Source: an uncultured Phocaeicola sp. | Lineage (GTDB): Bacteria; Bacteroidota; Bacteroidia; Bacteroidales; Bacteroidaceae | DNA: 47,493 nt | Assembly: GCA_944321335.1 (NCBI GenBank) | Contig: CALUKX010000014.1 | Coordinates: 1-47,493 of the forward strand | Direction of reading: 5' to 3' | In this document: positions 1 to 8,022 of the stretch, in pieces | Position numbering within the stretch: position 1 is the stretch's first letter | Layout of the letters: the number at the start of each line of letters is the position of its first letter | Program-made: the position numbers and the translations under genes | Notes under the pieces: model-generated | Told to the model about the DNA's origin: nothing | The model's input: the letters and a program-made list of their open reading frames with translations, nothing else | The model's database searches: none

Positions 1-35
1 TTGAGGAAAATCCAAACGACTTCAGTCTGATATGA
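1..35 (+). other. possible 3' end of an upstream plus-strand gene
   Basis: The first bases can be read as the last codons of a gene entering from the left: frame 3 gives ...NPNDFSLI followed by TGA at 33-35, and frame 1 stops at 28-30. The plus-strand terminator immediately downstream (42-80) suggests that a plus-strand transcript ends here. Too little is present to choose a frame or name a product. Confidence 0.3.
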
Positions 36-41
36 AACGAC

Positions 42-80
42 AGAGGCCATCTCAATTCATTTTGAGACGGCCTCTTTGTT
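42..80 (+). terminator. Rho-independent terminator, possibly bidirectional
   Basis: The arms AGAGGCC-A-TCTCAA and TTGAGA-C-GGCCTCT pair over 13 bp with one A/C mismatch and a short loop. A T-rich tract follows on the plus strand. It would end a gene entering from the left and may also stop the minus-strand TPR gene, although the T tract on that strand is weak. Confidence 0.75.
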
Positions 81-93
81 TTTTATTTTCGAA

Positions 94-1563
94 TCAGTTT
101 TTATAGGGAGTGATATCGATTTCTGAGTTTTGTACTTTTTGTAATATATCCAAGGCCGTTTTATGGAATTGGCTGTGCTCTACTTCTTCTTGATCATCGA
201 ATGTTTGGTATTTTACGGTCATAATTTTTTCCGGATAAGAAATCGCTGTTCGGATTAGATATTCATGCATTCTGTCAAGATCGCCATTCTTAAAGAAACA
301 GAATGCAGCGGTATAATAATATGAATACATGCGTTCCGGTGCAATTCTTTCTACTTCAGAGTATATTGATGCAGCACGTTTGAAGTGTCTGAAGAAGAAA
401 TATTCGTATGCCATTTCTAAAAGTGATTCTGCCTTATCGTTTGTTAAAAGCAGGTTTTGGTGGAAAGCAGTTTCCGCTTCTTCCATTTGGTCGTATGCGA
501 GATGGATTTTTCCTTTCAATAGATATAGTCGTGCTTCGTTGTTGTCGTATGATAATCCTTTCATGATTTCATTCATACTTTTTGTATTATCCATTTCGTA
601 GAAGTATGCATTCGCCCTTTTATAGTAGATGTCGGCTTTCATGTAATCGGGCGTTTCTTGGTCGTCCAATAAGATTTGGCTATATTCTAAAATCTTACTG
701 GTATCATTTTTAAGACAATAACATTCGAGGATGATTGAATTTACATAGAACTTTTGTTTCGTAGTTTTTTGTTTGAGCTCTAGCAATAAAGCAAGGGATT
801 TGTCAACATTATCTAGCATTATGAAACAATAGGCTGCTAATTCTTTGGTTATATAGTCATCTTCATTGATGATGTTGGCAAAATCAAGACTTTCCAGGGC
901 CTTTTCCGGATTGTCCATTCTCAGATAGCACCGGGCAATTTGATGCCATATCGATAGATCATAAGGATTTTCATCCAATAGCTTATTGTAGAATTCGATT
1001 GCTTCTTCAAGTTTGTTGACTTTAGAATAATAATCAGCTAATAGCTCAATGACTTCATAGTTGTCATTCTCTTTTTGAGATGCTTTTTCTAACCAAGGTT
1101 CTACTTCTTCAATCAGGTTATGATTGAGATATAGATGGGCTATGTCAATAAGTGTTTCTATGCTAGGATCTTCTTCGTAAAGATAGTCAACAATTTCAAA
1201 AGCTTCCGTGTATTTTTCTTCCAGGATAGAGATTTCGGCCTTGATTAATAAAACAGAATAATCGGTCGTATCAGGGATTGTATTGATGAGTTGTTTGACT
1301 TGTTCAAGTTGTCCGTTGGATAGTAGTATTTGGCATTTGTAGATGATGATGTCCAGATTCTCTGGATATAATTCAAGTGCATAGTCTATAACCTGTTCCG
1401 ATTCTTCAGCATTCTCCATTTTTGCAAAATGTTCTGCAAGGATAGTCAGCTCATCCGGTTCGAAATAGAGCTTTGTTCCTTCCTGTTTCATTCTGTTGTA
1501 TTTAGTCAGCAACTCCTTCATTTTAGGGGTATTGCCGTAATTGGGATTTATGTGGTTTTCCAT
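94..1563 (-). CDS. tetratricopeptide repeat protein
   Basis: A soluble protein of about 489 residues built almost entirely of 34-residue helical TPR-type repeats, with the usual alternation of small residues, aromatics and proline at repeat ends (for example EEAIEFYNKLLDENPYD). No signal peptide or catalytic motif is visible, so a protein-protein scaffold or adaptor role is inferred from the fold only. The open frame runs back to 1623, but its first 20 codons lie inside the glnS terminator hairpin, so I chose the internal ATG giving MENHINPNYG; another Met 14 codons later (MKELLTKYNR) is also possible. It lies just downstream of glnS on the same strand. I cannot name a partner. Confidence 0.8.
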   Translation of the reverse strand: MENHINPNYGNTPKMKELLTKYNRMKQEGTKLYFEPDELTILAEHFAKMENAEESEQVIDYALELYPENLDIIIYKCQILLSNGQLEQVKQLINTIPDTTDYSVLLIKAEISILEEKYTEAFEIVDYLYEEDPSIETLIDIAHLYLNHNLIEEVEPWLEKASQKENDNYEVIELLADYYSKVNKLEEAIEFYNKLLDENPYDLSIWHQIARCYLRMDNPEKALESLDFANIINEDDYITKELAAYCFIMLDNVDKSLALLLELKQKTTKQKFYVNSIILECYCLKNDTSKILEYSQILLDDQETPDYMKADIYYKRANAYFYEMDNTKSMNEIMKGLSYDNNEARLYLLKGKIHLAYDQMEEAETAFHQNLLLTNDKAESLLEMAYEYFFFRHFKRAASIYSEVERIAPERMYSYYYTAAFCFFKNGDLDRMHEYLIRTAISYPEKIMTVKYQTFDDQEEVEHSQFHKTALDILQKVQNSEIDITPYKN

Positions 1564-1584
1564 TCGGTCAAGTATTACTATGGT

Positions 1585-1644
1585 TTGATAAAAATTCAGC
1601 AGGAAGTTTCTAATAACTGTCATCTATTGCACTTCCTGCTGAAT
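1585..1644 (-). terminator. glnS terminator, 14-bp perfect hairpin
   Basis: The arms 1594-1607 (ATTCAGCAGGAAGT) and 1631-1644 are perfect inverted repeats around a 23-nt loop. Read on the minus strand they follow the glnS stop codon, and the second arm runs into a short T tract (AATTTTTATC). The hairpin falls within the 5' extension of the TPR reading frame, which argues for the internal TPR start. Confidence 0.7.
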
Positions 1645-1670
1645 GATTATTAAATTCGGTATGTCTTTAA

Positions 1671-3410
1671 TTATTTGTTGATTTTACTCCAGGTGTCTTT
1701 CAACGATACAGTACGGTTGAAAATCAGATGATCAGGAGTCGAGTCCTTATCTACATTGAAATAGCCGATACGTTGGAACTGCAGATAATCAAGCGGTTTG
1801 GCATCTGCCAAGAACTTTTCTACATAGCAATTGGTCAGAACCTTCAATGAATCAGGATTGATCATTTCCTTCATGGCTTCAAGTGCCGAACAGTTCTTTG
1901 CTTCACGGATAGCAGCCATTTCATCACGTGGGTTTTCTACTTTCCACAGGCGGTCGTACAGGCGTACTTCCGCTTTCAGGCAGTGGTTGCAGCTTACCCA
2001 ATGCAATGTTCCCTTCACTTTACGGTTTGCTTCAGGCATGCCGCTCTTAGTGTTTGGATCGTATTCAGCATAGACTTCTATGATGTTTCCGTTTTCGTCT
2101 TTTTTGCAACCGGTACATTTTACGATGTATGCATTTTTCAATCGGACTTCCTGTCCCGGAGTCATACGGAAGAACTTTTTAGGTGCATCTTCCATGAAAT
2201 CGTCACGTTCCATCCATAGTTCACGGCTGAATTCAATAGTGTGAGTAGGAGAGTTCGGATCTTCAGGGTTGTTGATAGCTTCCATTACTTCCACCTTGTC
2301 TTCAGGGTAGTTGGTCAGAATCAGTTTTACCGGATTCAGAACTGCCGATACACGAGTAGAGCGTGCGTTCAGGTCTTCACGTACAGCACTTTCCAACAAT
2401 GCAAAATCATTCAATGCGTCATATGTAGTATAACCGATCTTGTCGACGAACTTACGGATAGATTCAGGCGAATATCCACGACGGCGGAATGCACAGATAG
2501 TCGGCATTCGAGGGTCGTCCCATCCGTTCACCAGACCTTCCTTTACAAGAATTAGCAGGTTACGCTTACTCATCAAAGTATAACTCAAGTTAAGCTTGTT
2601 GAATTCATACTGGTGAGGGCGGTTGTCATCCAGATCCTTTCCGTCTTTAACCCAATCTACAAACAAGTCGTATAATGGGCGGTGAACAACAAATTCCAAT
2701 GTACACAAAGAGTGGGTGACACCTTCGAAATAATCGCTTTGACCATGAGCGAAGTCATACATCGGGTAAGCTTTCCATTTATCACCTGTACGATGGTGGG
2801 GAGTTTTTACAACGCGATACATGATCGGGTCGCGGAAATGCATGTTCGGGTTGGCCATATCAATCTTTGCGCGAAGCACCATCTTGCCTTCCTCAATTTC
2901 GCCTCTATTCATCTTTTCGAACAGTTCAAGGCTTTCTTCAATTGGGCGGTTACGATACGGACTTTCCACTCCTGGTTGGGTTGGGGTACCTTTCTGCTCT
3001 GCAATTTGTTCGGATGTCTGTTCATCAACATATGCTTTACCTTCCTTAATCAATCGGATGGCAAAGTCCCATAACTGTTGGAAATAATCGGATGCATAAT
3101 ATTCATTGCCCCATTGGTATCCCAACCATTGTATGTCTTCCTTGATGGCCTCTACATATTCGACATCTTCTTTTGTAGGGTTTGTATCGTCGAAACGCAG
3201 ATTACAAACACCACCATATTTCTGCGCAATCCCAAAATCCATGCAAATTGCTTTTGCATGACCGATGTGTAAATATCCGTTCGGTTCAGGCGGGAAACGA
3301 GTTTGTATTCTACCACCATTTTTCCCCTCCTTCAAGTCTTTTTCTACAATTTGTTCGATGAAGTTCAGACTTTTCTTTTCTGATCCTTCTGTTGAGTTCA
3401 TTTCAGTCAT
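1671..3410 (-). CDS. glnS: glutaminyl-tRNA synthetase
   Basis: A class I aminoacyl-tRNA synthetase that charges tRNA-Gln with glutamine in the cytoplasm. The Rossmann catalytic domain carries the HIGH signature in YLHIGHAKAI (residues 48-51 from the chosen start), and the KMSKS loop appears as LMSKRN near residue 281. The C-terminal half is the beta-barrel anticodon-binding region of GlnRS, and the length (~579 aa) fits the family. The frame opens at 3431, but a good -7 box (TACTTTTG, 3442-3449) would place the transcript start only a few bases upstream of that codon. I therefore prefer the Met at 3410 (MTEMNSTEGS) or the one at 3401. Transcribed alone, ending at the hairpin at 1594-1644. Confidence 0.96.
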   Translation of the reverse strand: MTEMNSTEGSEKKSLNFIEQIVEKDLKEGKNGGRIQTRFPPEPNGYLHIGHAKAICMDFGIAQKYGGVCNLRFDDTNPTKEDVEYVEAIKEDIQWLGYQWGNEYYASDYFQQLWDFAIRLIKEGKAYVDEQTSEQIAEQKGTPTQPGVESPYRNRPIEESLELFEKMNRGEIEEGKMVLRAKIDMANPNMHFRDPIMYRVVKTPHHRTGDKWKAYPMYDFAHGQSDYFEGVTHSLCTLEFVVHRPLYDLFVDWVKDGKDLDDNRPHQYEFNKLNLSYTLMSKRNLLILVKEGLVNGWDDPRMPTICAFRRRGYSPESIRKFVDKIGYTTYDALNDFALLESAVREDLNARSTRVSAVLNPVKLILTNYPEDKVEVMEAINNPEDPNSPTHTIEFSRELWMERDDFMEDAPKKFFRMTPGQEVRLKNAYIVKCTGCKKDENGNIIEVYAEYDPNTKSGMPEANRKVKGTLHWVSCNHCLKAEVRLYDRLWKVENPRDEMAAIREAKNCSALEAMKEMINPDSLKVLTNCYVEKFLADAKPLDYLQFQRIGYFNVDKDSTPDHLIFNRTVSLKDTWSKINK

Positions 3411-3441
3411 AGAGTTTTCGTTTTTACACATTATTTATTTG

Positions 3442-3449
3442 CAAAAGTA
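3442..3449 (-). promoter_or_regulatory. glnS promoter, -7 box TACTTTTG
   Basis: On the minus strand TACTTTTG matches the Bacteroidetes -7 consensus TAnnTTTG exactly and lies about 30 bp upstream of the preferred glnS start. No convincing -33 TTTG was found. Confidence 0.6.
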
Positions 3450-3678
3450 ATCATTCTTTCGGTATTTTTCTATATATGGGAATGTGTAAAATTGTAGATT
3501 TATTGTTTTTTTGGTTTCTTCTTTTTGGGGTTATTTTAACTTTATGTGCAGAAATATTTTTTAAAAATTGGAGAGATGTTCTAAAAAAATCTATCTTTGC
3601 TGGAAAGTCAAAGATGGAGTTCTTAAAGTATCTAAATGAAGAAAAAACGACAAACATGTTTTAAGACATACTTTTTTA

Positions 3679-3710
3679 TTTGTTTAGTTCAAAAAAAGCT
3701 CTCATCTTTG
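3679..3710 (+). promoter_or_regulatory. Bacteroidetes-type promoter for a candidate small RNA
   Basis: A -33 TTTG (3679-3682) is separated by 20 bp from CATCTTTG (3703-3710), a one-mismatch match to TAnnTTTG. The predicted transcript start is near 3717, about 90 bases before a strong terminator. Confidence 0.6.
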
Positions 3711-3716
3711 TAGCGT

Positions 3717-3806
3717 TATCCTGAAAACAATCTTTTTACCTTAAAAAAAAACTAATACCTATTGAAAACTTAAAAAAGCTTCTTTGTGAAAAGAGGCTTT
3801 TTTTAT
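3717..3806 (+). ncRNA. candidate ~90-nt small RNA
   Basis: The region is bounded on the left by a promoter with both elements at 20-bp spacing and on the right by an intrinsic terminator. It has no reading frame of useful length. The body is A-rich and mostly unpaired, ending in the terminator stem. A promoter-to-terminator unit of this size in a Bacteroidales intergenic region recalls how the Bacteroidales-1 RNA motif was defined; whether this is that family is only a suggestion. It could instead be an attenuated leader of rarA, but rarA has its own -7 box downstream. Confidence 0.5.
3772..3804 (+). terminator. Rho-independent terminator of the candidate small RNA
   Basis: A 14-bp stem with one T-G pair: AAAAAAGCTTCTTT, loop GTGA, AAAGAGGCTTTTTT. 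The 3' arm itself forms the U tract. Confidence 0.8.
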
Positions 3807-3842
3807 TGTCTATAGTTTCCTCTTTTTTTCGTTGAAATAGCT

Positions 3843-3850
3843 TATTTTTG
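3843..3850 (+). promoter_or_regulatory. rarA promoter, -7 box TATTTTTG
   Basis: An exact match to TAnnTTTG, ending 20 bp before the rarA start codon. The -33 element is poor. Confidence 0.5.
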
Positions 3851-3870
3851 TCATAAAATAAAATAAGATT

Positions 3871-5145
3871 ATGACTCAGCCTTTAGCAGAACGTATGCGT
3901 CCCCGGACACTCGACGATTATATCGGTCAGAAACATTTGGTCGGTGAAGGTGCTGTACTCCGCAAAATGATTGATGCGGGGCGTATCTCTTCCTTTATCC
4001 TTTGGGGGCCTCCAGGCGTTGGAAAAACTACGTTGGCCCAGATTATTGCCAATAAACTGGAAACTCCTTTCTATACCTTAAGTGCGGTGACTTCGGGAGT
4101 GAAGGATGTGCGGGATGTGATAGAAAAGGCACGCAACAATCGTTTCTTTTCCCAGCAAAGTCCGATTCTATTCATCGACGAAATCCATCGTTTCAGTAAA
4201 TCTCAACAGGATTCGTTGCTTGGCGCTGTCGAGACCGGCGTGGTTACTTTGATTGGTGCTACTACCGAAAATCCTTCATTCGAGGTAATCCGTCCGTTGC
4301 TTTCCCGGTGTCAGTTGTATGTCTTGAAACCGTTAGAGAGAGATGACCTCTTGGATTTGCTGCATAGGGCTATTGCAACGGACATTGTTCTAAGAGATAA
4401 ACATATCGAATTGAAGGATACAGATGCGATGCTTCGCTATTCAGGAGGTGATGCGCGTAAGCTGCTTAATATCTTGGAATTAGTGGTGGAAGCCGATGAT
4501 CAAGATCCTGTATTGATTACTGATGAAAAGGTGGTAGAACGTCTGCAACAGAATCCGTTAGCCTATGATAAAGACGGAGAAATGCACTACGATATTATTT
4601 CTGCTTTCATAAAGTCTATACGGGGGAGTGATCCTGACGGGGCGTTGTATTGGTTGGCACGGATGGTTGAAGGTGGGGAAGACCCTGCATTCATTGCACG
4701 CCGGTTAGTGATTTCCGCTTCCGAAGATATTGGCTTGGCTAATCCGAATGCATTATTGCTTGCCAATGCTGCCTTCGATGCAGTGATGAAGATTGGTTGG
4801 CCGGAAGGACGGATTCCTTTGGCGGAAGCAACGGTCTACTTGGCCACTAGCCCTAAAAGTAATTCAGCTTACGAAGGTATCAATACTGCATTGGAATTGG
4901 TTCGGGAAACTGGAAATCTGCCTGTTCCCTTGCATTTGCGTAATGCACCTACCAAGCTGATGAAACAATTAGGTTACGGAAAAGATTATAAGTATGCTCA
5001 TGCATATAAAGGTAATTTTGTGGACCAACAGTTTTTGCCCGATGAAGTCAAAGACAAACGTTTGTGGCATGCGCAGGATAATCCTTCGGAAGCCAAATTG
5101 AAGGACCGGATGGTGCAGTTATGGGGAGAACGCTTCAAGGAATAA
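3871..5145 (+). CDS. rarA: replication-associated recombination ATPase RarA (MgsA)
   Basis: A cytoplasmic AAA+ ATPase of the RarA/MgsA/WRNIP1 family, related to clamp loaders and RuvB, that acts at stalled replication forks. The N-terminal AAA+ module shows Walker A GPPGVGKTT (residues 46-54), Walker B LFIDEIHRF and sensor-1 GATTENPSF. The C-terminal half is the family-specific tetramerisation and substrate region, including the conserved stretch around ARRLVISASEDIG. At 424 residues it is full length. It starts 20 bp after a -7 box and appears to stand at the head of a loose plus-strand group with the dehydrogenase 63 bp downstream, although that gap could hold a separate start of transcription. 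Confidence 0.96.
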   Translation: MTQPLAERMRPRTLDDYIGQKHLVGEGAVLRKMIDAGRISSFILWGPPGVGKTTLAQIIANKLETPFYTLSAVTSGVKDVRDVIEKARNNRFFSQQSPILFIDEIHRFSKSQQDSLLGAVETGVVTLIGATTENPSFEVIRPLLSRCQLYVLKPLERDDLLDLLHRAIATDIVLRDKHIELKDTDAMLRYSGGDARKLLNILELVVEADDQDPVLITDEKVVERLQQNPLAYDKDGEMHYDIISAFIKSIRGSDPDGALYWLARMVEGGEDPAFIARRLVISASEDIGLANPNALLLANAAFDAVMKIGWPEGRIPLAEATVYLATSPKSNSAYEGINTALELVRETGNLPVPLHLRNAPTKLMKQLGYGKDYKYAHAYKGNFVDQQFLPDEVKDKRLWHAQDNPSEAKLKDRMVQLWGERFKE

Positions 5146-5208
5146 TGAATGTCAACAGAGAATCTTAACATATGACTGATTGAATGATTTCTATAAAAAA
5201 TATACCGG

Positions 5209-6162
5209 ATGAAGATTGTATTTTTAGATATATATACATTGAAGCCTGATGAATTCTCATGGGACGGGTTTGATGCATTGGGTGAAGTTGTAATGTACGA
5301 TCGGACTTCTTCCGAGGAATTGATGGAGAGGGCCGAAGGAGCTGAGATATTGCTGACTAATAAAACGGTTCTTGATGCAGAGTCAATCTGTGCTTTGCCT
5401 TCCCTGAAATATATCGGAGTATTGGCTACAGGTTATAATGTCGTAGATTTGGATGCTGCACGTGAACGGGGCATTGTTGTAACTAATATCCCTGCTTATA
5501 GTACGAGTTCGGTTGCACAAATGGTATTTGCTCATCTGCTTACCATTACCCAGCGTGTGGAACATTACACGAAAGAGGTCAGGAGAGGAGCTTGGAATGC
5601 TCAACCTGATTTTTGTTTTTGGGATACTCCGTTAGTTGAGTTGGATGGTAAAAAAATGGGGATTATCGGATTTGGTAATACGGGTAAGGCTGTGGCTGGA
5701 ATTGCCTCTGCCTTTGGCATGAAAGTTTGCCTTTATACCAGTAAACCGCAGTCTGTATTACCGGATGGTTATATAAAAAAGGATCTGGATGACATATTTC
5801 GGGAGTGTGATGTGATTAGTCTGCATTGTCCGCTCACTTCGGCTACATCTAAGCTTGTAAATACCTATCGTATAGCATTAATGAAGAAAGGGGCGATACT
5901 GATCAATACAAGTCGTGGCGGTGTAATTGATGATAGAGCTTTGGCTGAAGCTTTGGCCGATGGGCAGGATTTATGGGTTGGACTTGATGTTATGTCTGAA
6001 GAACCGATGCCCGATGACCATCCGTTACTGGCACAAGAAAGATGCTTTATTACTCCTCATATTGCATGGGCTACGCATGAAGCCCGTCAACGGTTGATTG
6101 ATCAGGCATTGATGAATTTGAAATCATGGATGGAAGGTAATGTAATTAATAATGTGATCTAA
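5209..6162 (+). CDS. D-2-hydroxyacid dehydrogenase, glycerate dehydrogenase-like
   Basis: An NAD(P)-dependent D-2-hydroxyacid dehydrogenase of 317 residues. The nucleotide-binding motif is GIIGFGNTGK (151-160), and the catalytic triad is visible as Arg236 (NTSRGG), Glu265 (SEEPMPDDHP) and His284 (TPHIAWAT). The HIAWAT sequence around the catalytic histidine is typical of the glycerate dehydrogenase/hydroxypyruvate reductase branch rather than SerA or lactate dehydrogenase, so reduction of hydroxypyruvate or glyoxylate is the best guess. No ACT domain is present, which argues against biosynthetic 3-phosphoglycerate dehydrogenase. It ends 2 bp before the next gene, so the two are probably translated from one mRNA. 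Confidence 0.88.
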   Translation: MKIVFLDIYTLKPDEFSWDGFDALGEVVMYDRTSSEELMERAEGAEILLTNKTVLDAESICALPSLKYIGVLATGYNVVDLDAARERGIVVTNIPAYSTSSVAQMVFAHLLTITQRVEHYTKEVRRGAWNAQPDFCFWDTPLVELDGKKMGIIGFGNTGKAVAGIASAFGMKVCLYTSKPQSVLPDGYIKKDLDDIFRECDVISLHCPLTSATSKLVNTYRIALMKKGAILINTSRGGVIDDRALAEALADGQDLWVGLDVMSEEPMPDDHPLLAQERCFITPHIAWATHEARQRLIDQALMNLKSWMEGNVINNVI

Positions 6163-6164
6163 TT

Positions 6165-6632
6165 ATGACAAAAGAAGAACGTATTGAAAAAGCAGTAGCC
6201 TTATTTAAGGAAGGATATAATTGTGCACAATCGGTAGTTGCCGCATATGCCGATTTGTATGGTTTCACTCAGGAACAAGCATTGCGAATGGCCGCCTCTT
6301 TTGGAGGAGGAATCGGTCGTATGCGTGAAACTTGCGGAGCCGCATGTGGAATGTTTCTTTTGGCCGGACTTGAACGATGTGCCGTTGATGGTGCCGACCG
6401 TGAGGGTAAATCGGCAAATTACGCATTGGTTCAGGAGTTGGCCGAGAAATTTAAGAATGAAAACAGACATCTGCGTTGTGCCGATTTGCTCGGATTGTCG
6501 AAAAAAGAGCCTGTAGTTTCAGAAGCAGAAGCTCGTACTCCACAATATTATGCCAAGCGGCCTTGTACAAAAATGGTAGAGTCGGGAGCCAGAATTTTCG
6601 GCAATTTTCTTGAAAGTATAGGAAAATTGTAA
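6165..6632 (+). CDS. C_GCAxxG_C_C family redox protein
   Basis: A 155-residue protein with the signature of the C_GCAxxG_C_C family: GYNCAQSVV near residue 20, then a glycine-rich stretch with ETCGAACGM around residue 60, and later conserved cysteines (RCADLL and RPCTKMV). The spaced cysteines suggest metal or Fe-S binding and a redox role, but no activity is established. It begins 2 bp after the hydroxyacid dehydrogenase, so a joint function in redox metabolism is possible though unproven. No signal peptide. Confidence 0.85.
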   Translation: MTKEERIEKAVALFKEGYNCAQSVVAAYADLYGFTQEQALRMAASFGGGIGRMRETCGAACGMFLLAGLERCAVDGADREGKSANYALVQELAEKFKNENRHLRCADLLGLSKKEPVVSEAEARTPQYYAKRPCTKMVESGARIFGNFLESIGKL

Positions 6633-6703
6633 TAAATCGTTGTCTTTTTATCGCAAAAATCAAAAAAAAATTGTTGTAAAGGATATTTATAATATTTTTT
6701 AAT

Positions 6704-6711
6704 TATTTTTG
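6704..6711 (+). promoter_or_regulatory. -7 box TATTTTTG upstream of winged-helix gene
   Basis: An exact TAnnTTTG match about 63 bp upstream of the winged-helix gene, placing the 20-bp palindrome at 6732-6751 just inside the transcribed leader. Confidence 0.55.
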
Positions 6712-6731
6712 CGGTGTGTTTAAAAACATAT

Positions 6732-6751
6732 TTCTACAATTAATTGTAGAA
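6732..6751. promoter_or_regulatory. 20-bp perfect palindrome, putative operator or leader hairpin
   Basis: TTCTACAATTAATTGTAGAA is a perfect 20-bp palindrome lying 20 bp after the -7 box and 22 bp before the start codon of a small winged-helix DNA-binding protein. This suggests an autoregulatory operator. There is no loop, so an RNA hairpin would be less favourable. Confidence 0.5.
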
Positions 6752-6773
6752 GATAAGTAACGATTTAAAGCTA

Positions 6774-6980
6774 ATGACTATGTTAAAAGAAAAAGCAGGT
6801 GTTATTGCAGGCAAACTCTGGGAAACACTAAATGGAAATGAAGGAATGACTCAGAAACAGATTAAGAAAGCAACCAAATTGGTTGATAAAGATTTTTTCT
6901 TGGGACTGGGTTGGTTATTGAGAGAAGACAAAGTTGAAACAAGCGAAGAAGATGGTGAACTTTTTGTTAAGTTGAAATAA
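6774..6980 (+). CDS. small winged helix-turn-helix protein (DUF2582-like)
   Basis: A 68-residue basic protein that reads as a single winged-helix domain: a first helix KAGVIAGKLWETLN, a helix-turn-helix-like section around GMTQKQIKKATKLVDKDFF, and a short wing ending in ELFVKLK. It matches the remembered pattern of the winged-helix DUF2582 family, common and uncharacterised in Bacteroidetes. The start could be the ATG at 6774 or at 6780 (MLKEKAG). The gene is monocistronic, with its own -7 box, a perfect palindrome in the leader and a strong terminator immediately after it. DNA binding and autoregulation are inferences. Confidence 0.85.
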   Translation: MTMLKEKAGVIAGKLWETLNGNEGMTQKQIKKATKLVDKDFFLGLGWLLREDKVETSEEDGELFVKLK

Positions 6981-6999
6981 ATTAAGCTTGAACCTATCT

Positions 7000-7043
7000 A
7001 AAAGTGCGTGGTTGCGGATTTCCGTTCCCACGCACTTTTTTAT
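7000..7043 (+). terminator. Rho-independent terminator after winged-helix gene
   Basis: The arms AAAAGTGCGTGG and CCACGCACTTTT form a perfect 12-bp stem followed by T residues. Confidence 0.85.
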
Positions 7044-7079
7044 TATGGTTTTCAATGATGGTTTTTCATACCTTTTAGC

Positions 7080-7087
7080 TACTTTTG
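7080..7087 (+). promoter_or_regulatory. mazG promoter, -7 box TACTTTTG
   Basis: An exact TAnnTTTG match 28 bp upstream of the mazG start codon. Confidence 0.55.
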
Positions 7088-7114
7088 TATCCATATTTTA
7101 AAGGATAAAAGAAA

Positions 7115-7903
7115 ATGATGCATACAAGACAAGAACAAATGGAGGCTTTCGGCCGCCTACTTGATATATTGGATGAATTGCGTGTGAAATGTCCCTGGGA
7201 CAAGAAACAGACTAATGAGAGCCTACGACTGAATACCATCGAAGAGGTTTATGAACTTTGCGATGCGTTGATGAAAAACGACCAGAATAATATCTGTAAA
7301 GAATTGGGAGATGTGTTGTTGCATGTGGTATTCTATGCAAAGATTGGCAGTGAAACGGACTCATTCGATATCAAGGATGTGTGCGATAAGCTATGTGACA
7401 AGTTGGTATTTCGTCATCCTCATGTATTCGGTGAAGTGAAAGCTGATACGGCTGAAAAAGTTTCTGAAAATTGGGAACAGATAAAGTTGAAGGAAAAAGA
7501 TGGTAACAAATCTGTTTTGAGTGGAGTTCCAGATGCCCTTCCATCACTTATCAAATCATATCGTATTCAAGATAAGGCTAGGAATGTCGGTTTCGATTGG
7601 GAGGAACGTGAACAGGTCTGGACAAAAGTGAAAGAGGAAATCAGCGAGTTTGAGTCCGAAGTGACCAATATGGATAAGGATAAGGCTGAAGCAGAGTTTG
7701 GAGATGTATTGTTCAGTTTGATTAACGCAGCACGTTTATATAAAATCAATCCTGATAATGCTTTGGAACGTACCAACCAGAAGTTTATCCGTCGCTTCAA
7801 TTTTTTGGAGGAGCATACCATCAAACAGGGGAAGAAGTTGCAGGAAATGACTTTGGAGGAGATGGATGCCATCTGGAATGAAGCGAAAGCAAAAGGGCTT
7901 TAA
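7115..7903 (+). CDS. mazG: nucleoside triphosphate pyrophosphohydrolase MazG
   Basis: A cytoplasmic house-cleaning enzyme that hydrolyses nucleoside triphosphates to monophosphates and pyrophosphate. It is the long, two-domain form (262 residues, like E. coli MazG). The first MazG domain shows CPWDKKQTNESL (about 30-41) followed by EEVYELCDAL and KELGDVLLHVVF, the acidic metal-binding helices. The second repeats the pattern with EEISEFESE and AEFGDVLFSLINAARL. ATG codons at 7115 and 7118 are both possible starts. It is transcribed alone between two terminators. Confidence 0.95.
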   Translation: MMHTRQEQMEAFGRLLDILDELRVKCPWDKKQTNESLRLNTIEEVYELCDALMKNDQNNICKELGDVLLHVVFYAKIGSETDSFDIKDVCDKLCDKLVFRHPHVFGEVKADTAEKVSENWEQIKLKEKDGNKSVLSGVPDALPSLIKSYRIQDKARNVGFDWEEREQVWTKVKEEISEFESEVTNMDKDKAEAEFGDVLFSLINAARLYKINPDNALERTNQKFIRRFNFLEEHTIKQGKKLQEMTLEEMDAIWNEAKAKGL

Positions 7904-7929
7904 GTCGTATTAGGGGATACAAACAGTGA

Positions 7930-7978
7930 GACCTCTTATTCTTACCTGTTTCAGGAGTGGGAATAAGAGGTCTTTCTT
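7930..7978 (+). terminator. Rho-independent terminator after mazG
   Basis: The arms GACCTCTTATTC (7930-7941) and GAATAAGAGGTC (7961-7972) are perfectly complementary and are followed by TTTCTT. It lies between convergent genes and may also serve the ECF sigma operon from the other side. Confidence 0.8.
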
Positions 7979-8022
7979 ATCTATAGAATCAAAATGGGAT
8001 CTGGATATGATGTCATGCAGGC

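Larger units (their letters stand above)
3432..3870. other. AT-rich intergenic region between divergent glnS and rarA
   Basis: About 440 bases with no convincing protein gene. It contains the glnS -7 box, a complete promoter at 3679-3710, a candidate small RNA ending in a strong terminator at 3772-3804, and the rarA -7 box. Short hydrophobic reading frames of about 62-68 codons between 3451 and 3664 exist on both strands but have no visible ribosome binding site or family resemblance. Confidence 0.6.

Noticed and set aside
3476-3664. A 62-codon hydrophobic frame between glnS and rarA
   Set aside because: Low-complexity T-rich DNA gives hydrophobic codons by chance. There is no binding site, and the opposite strand has an equally long frame.
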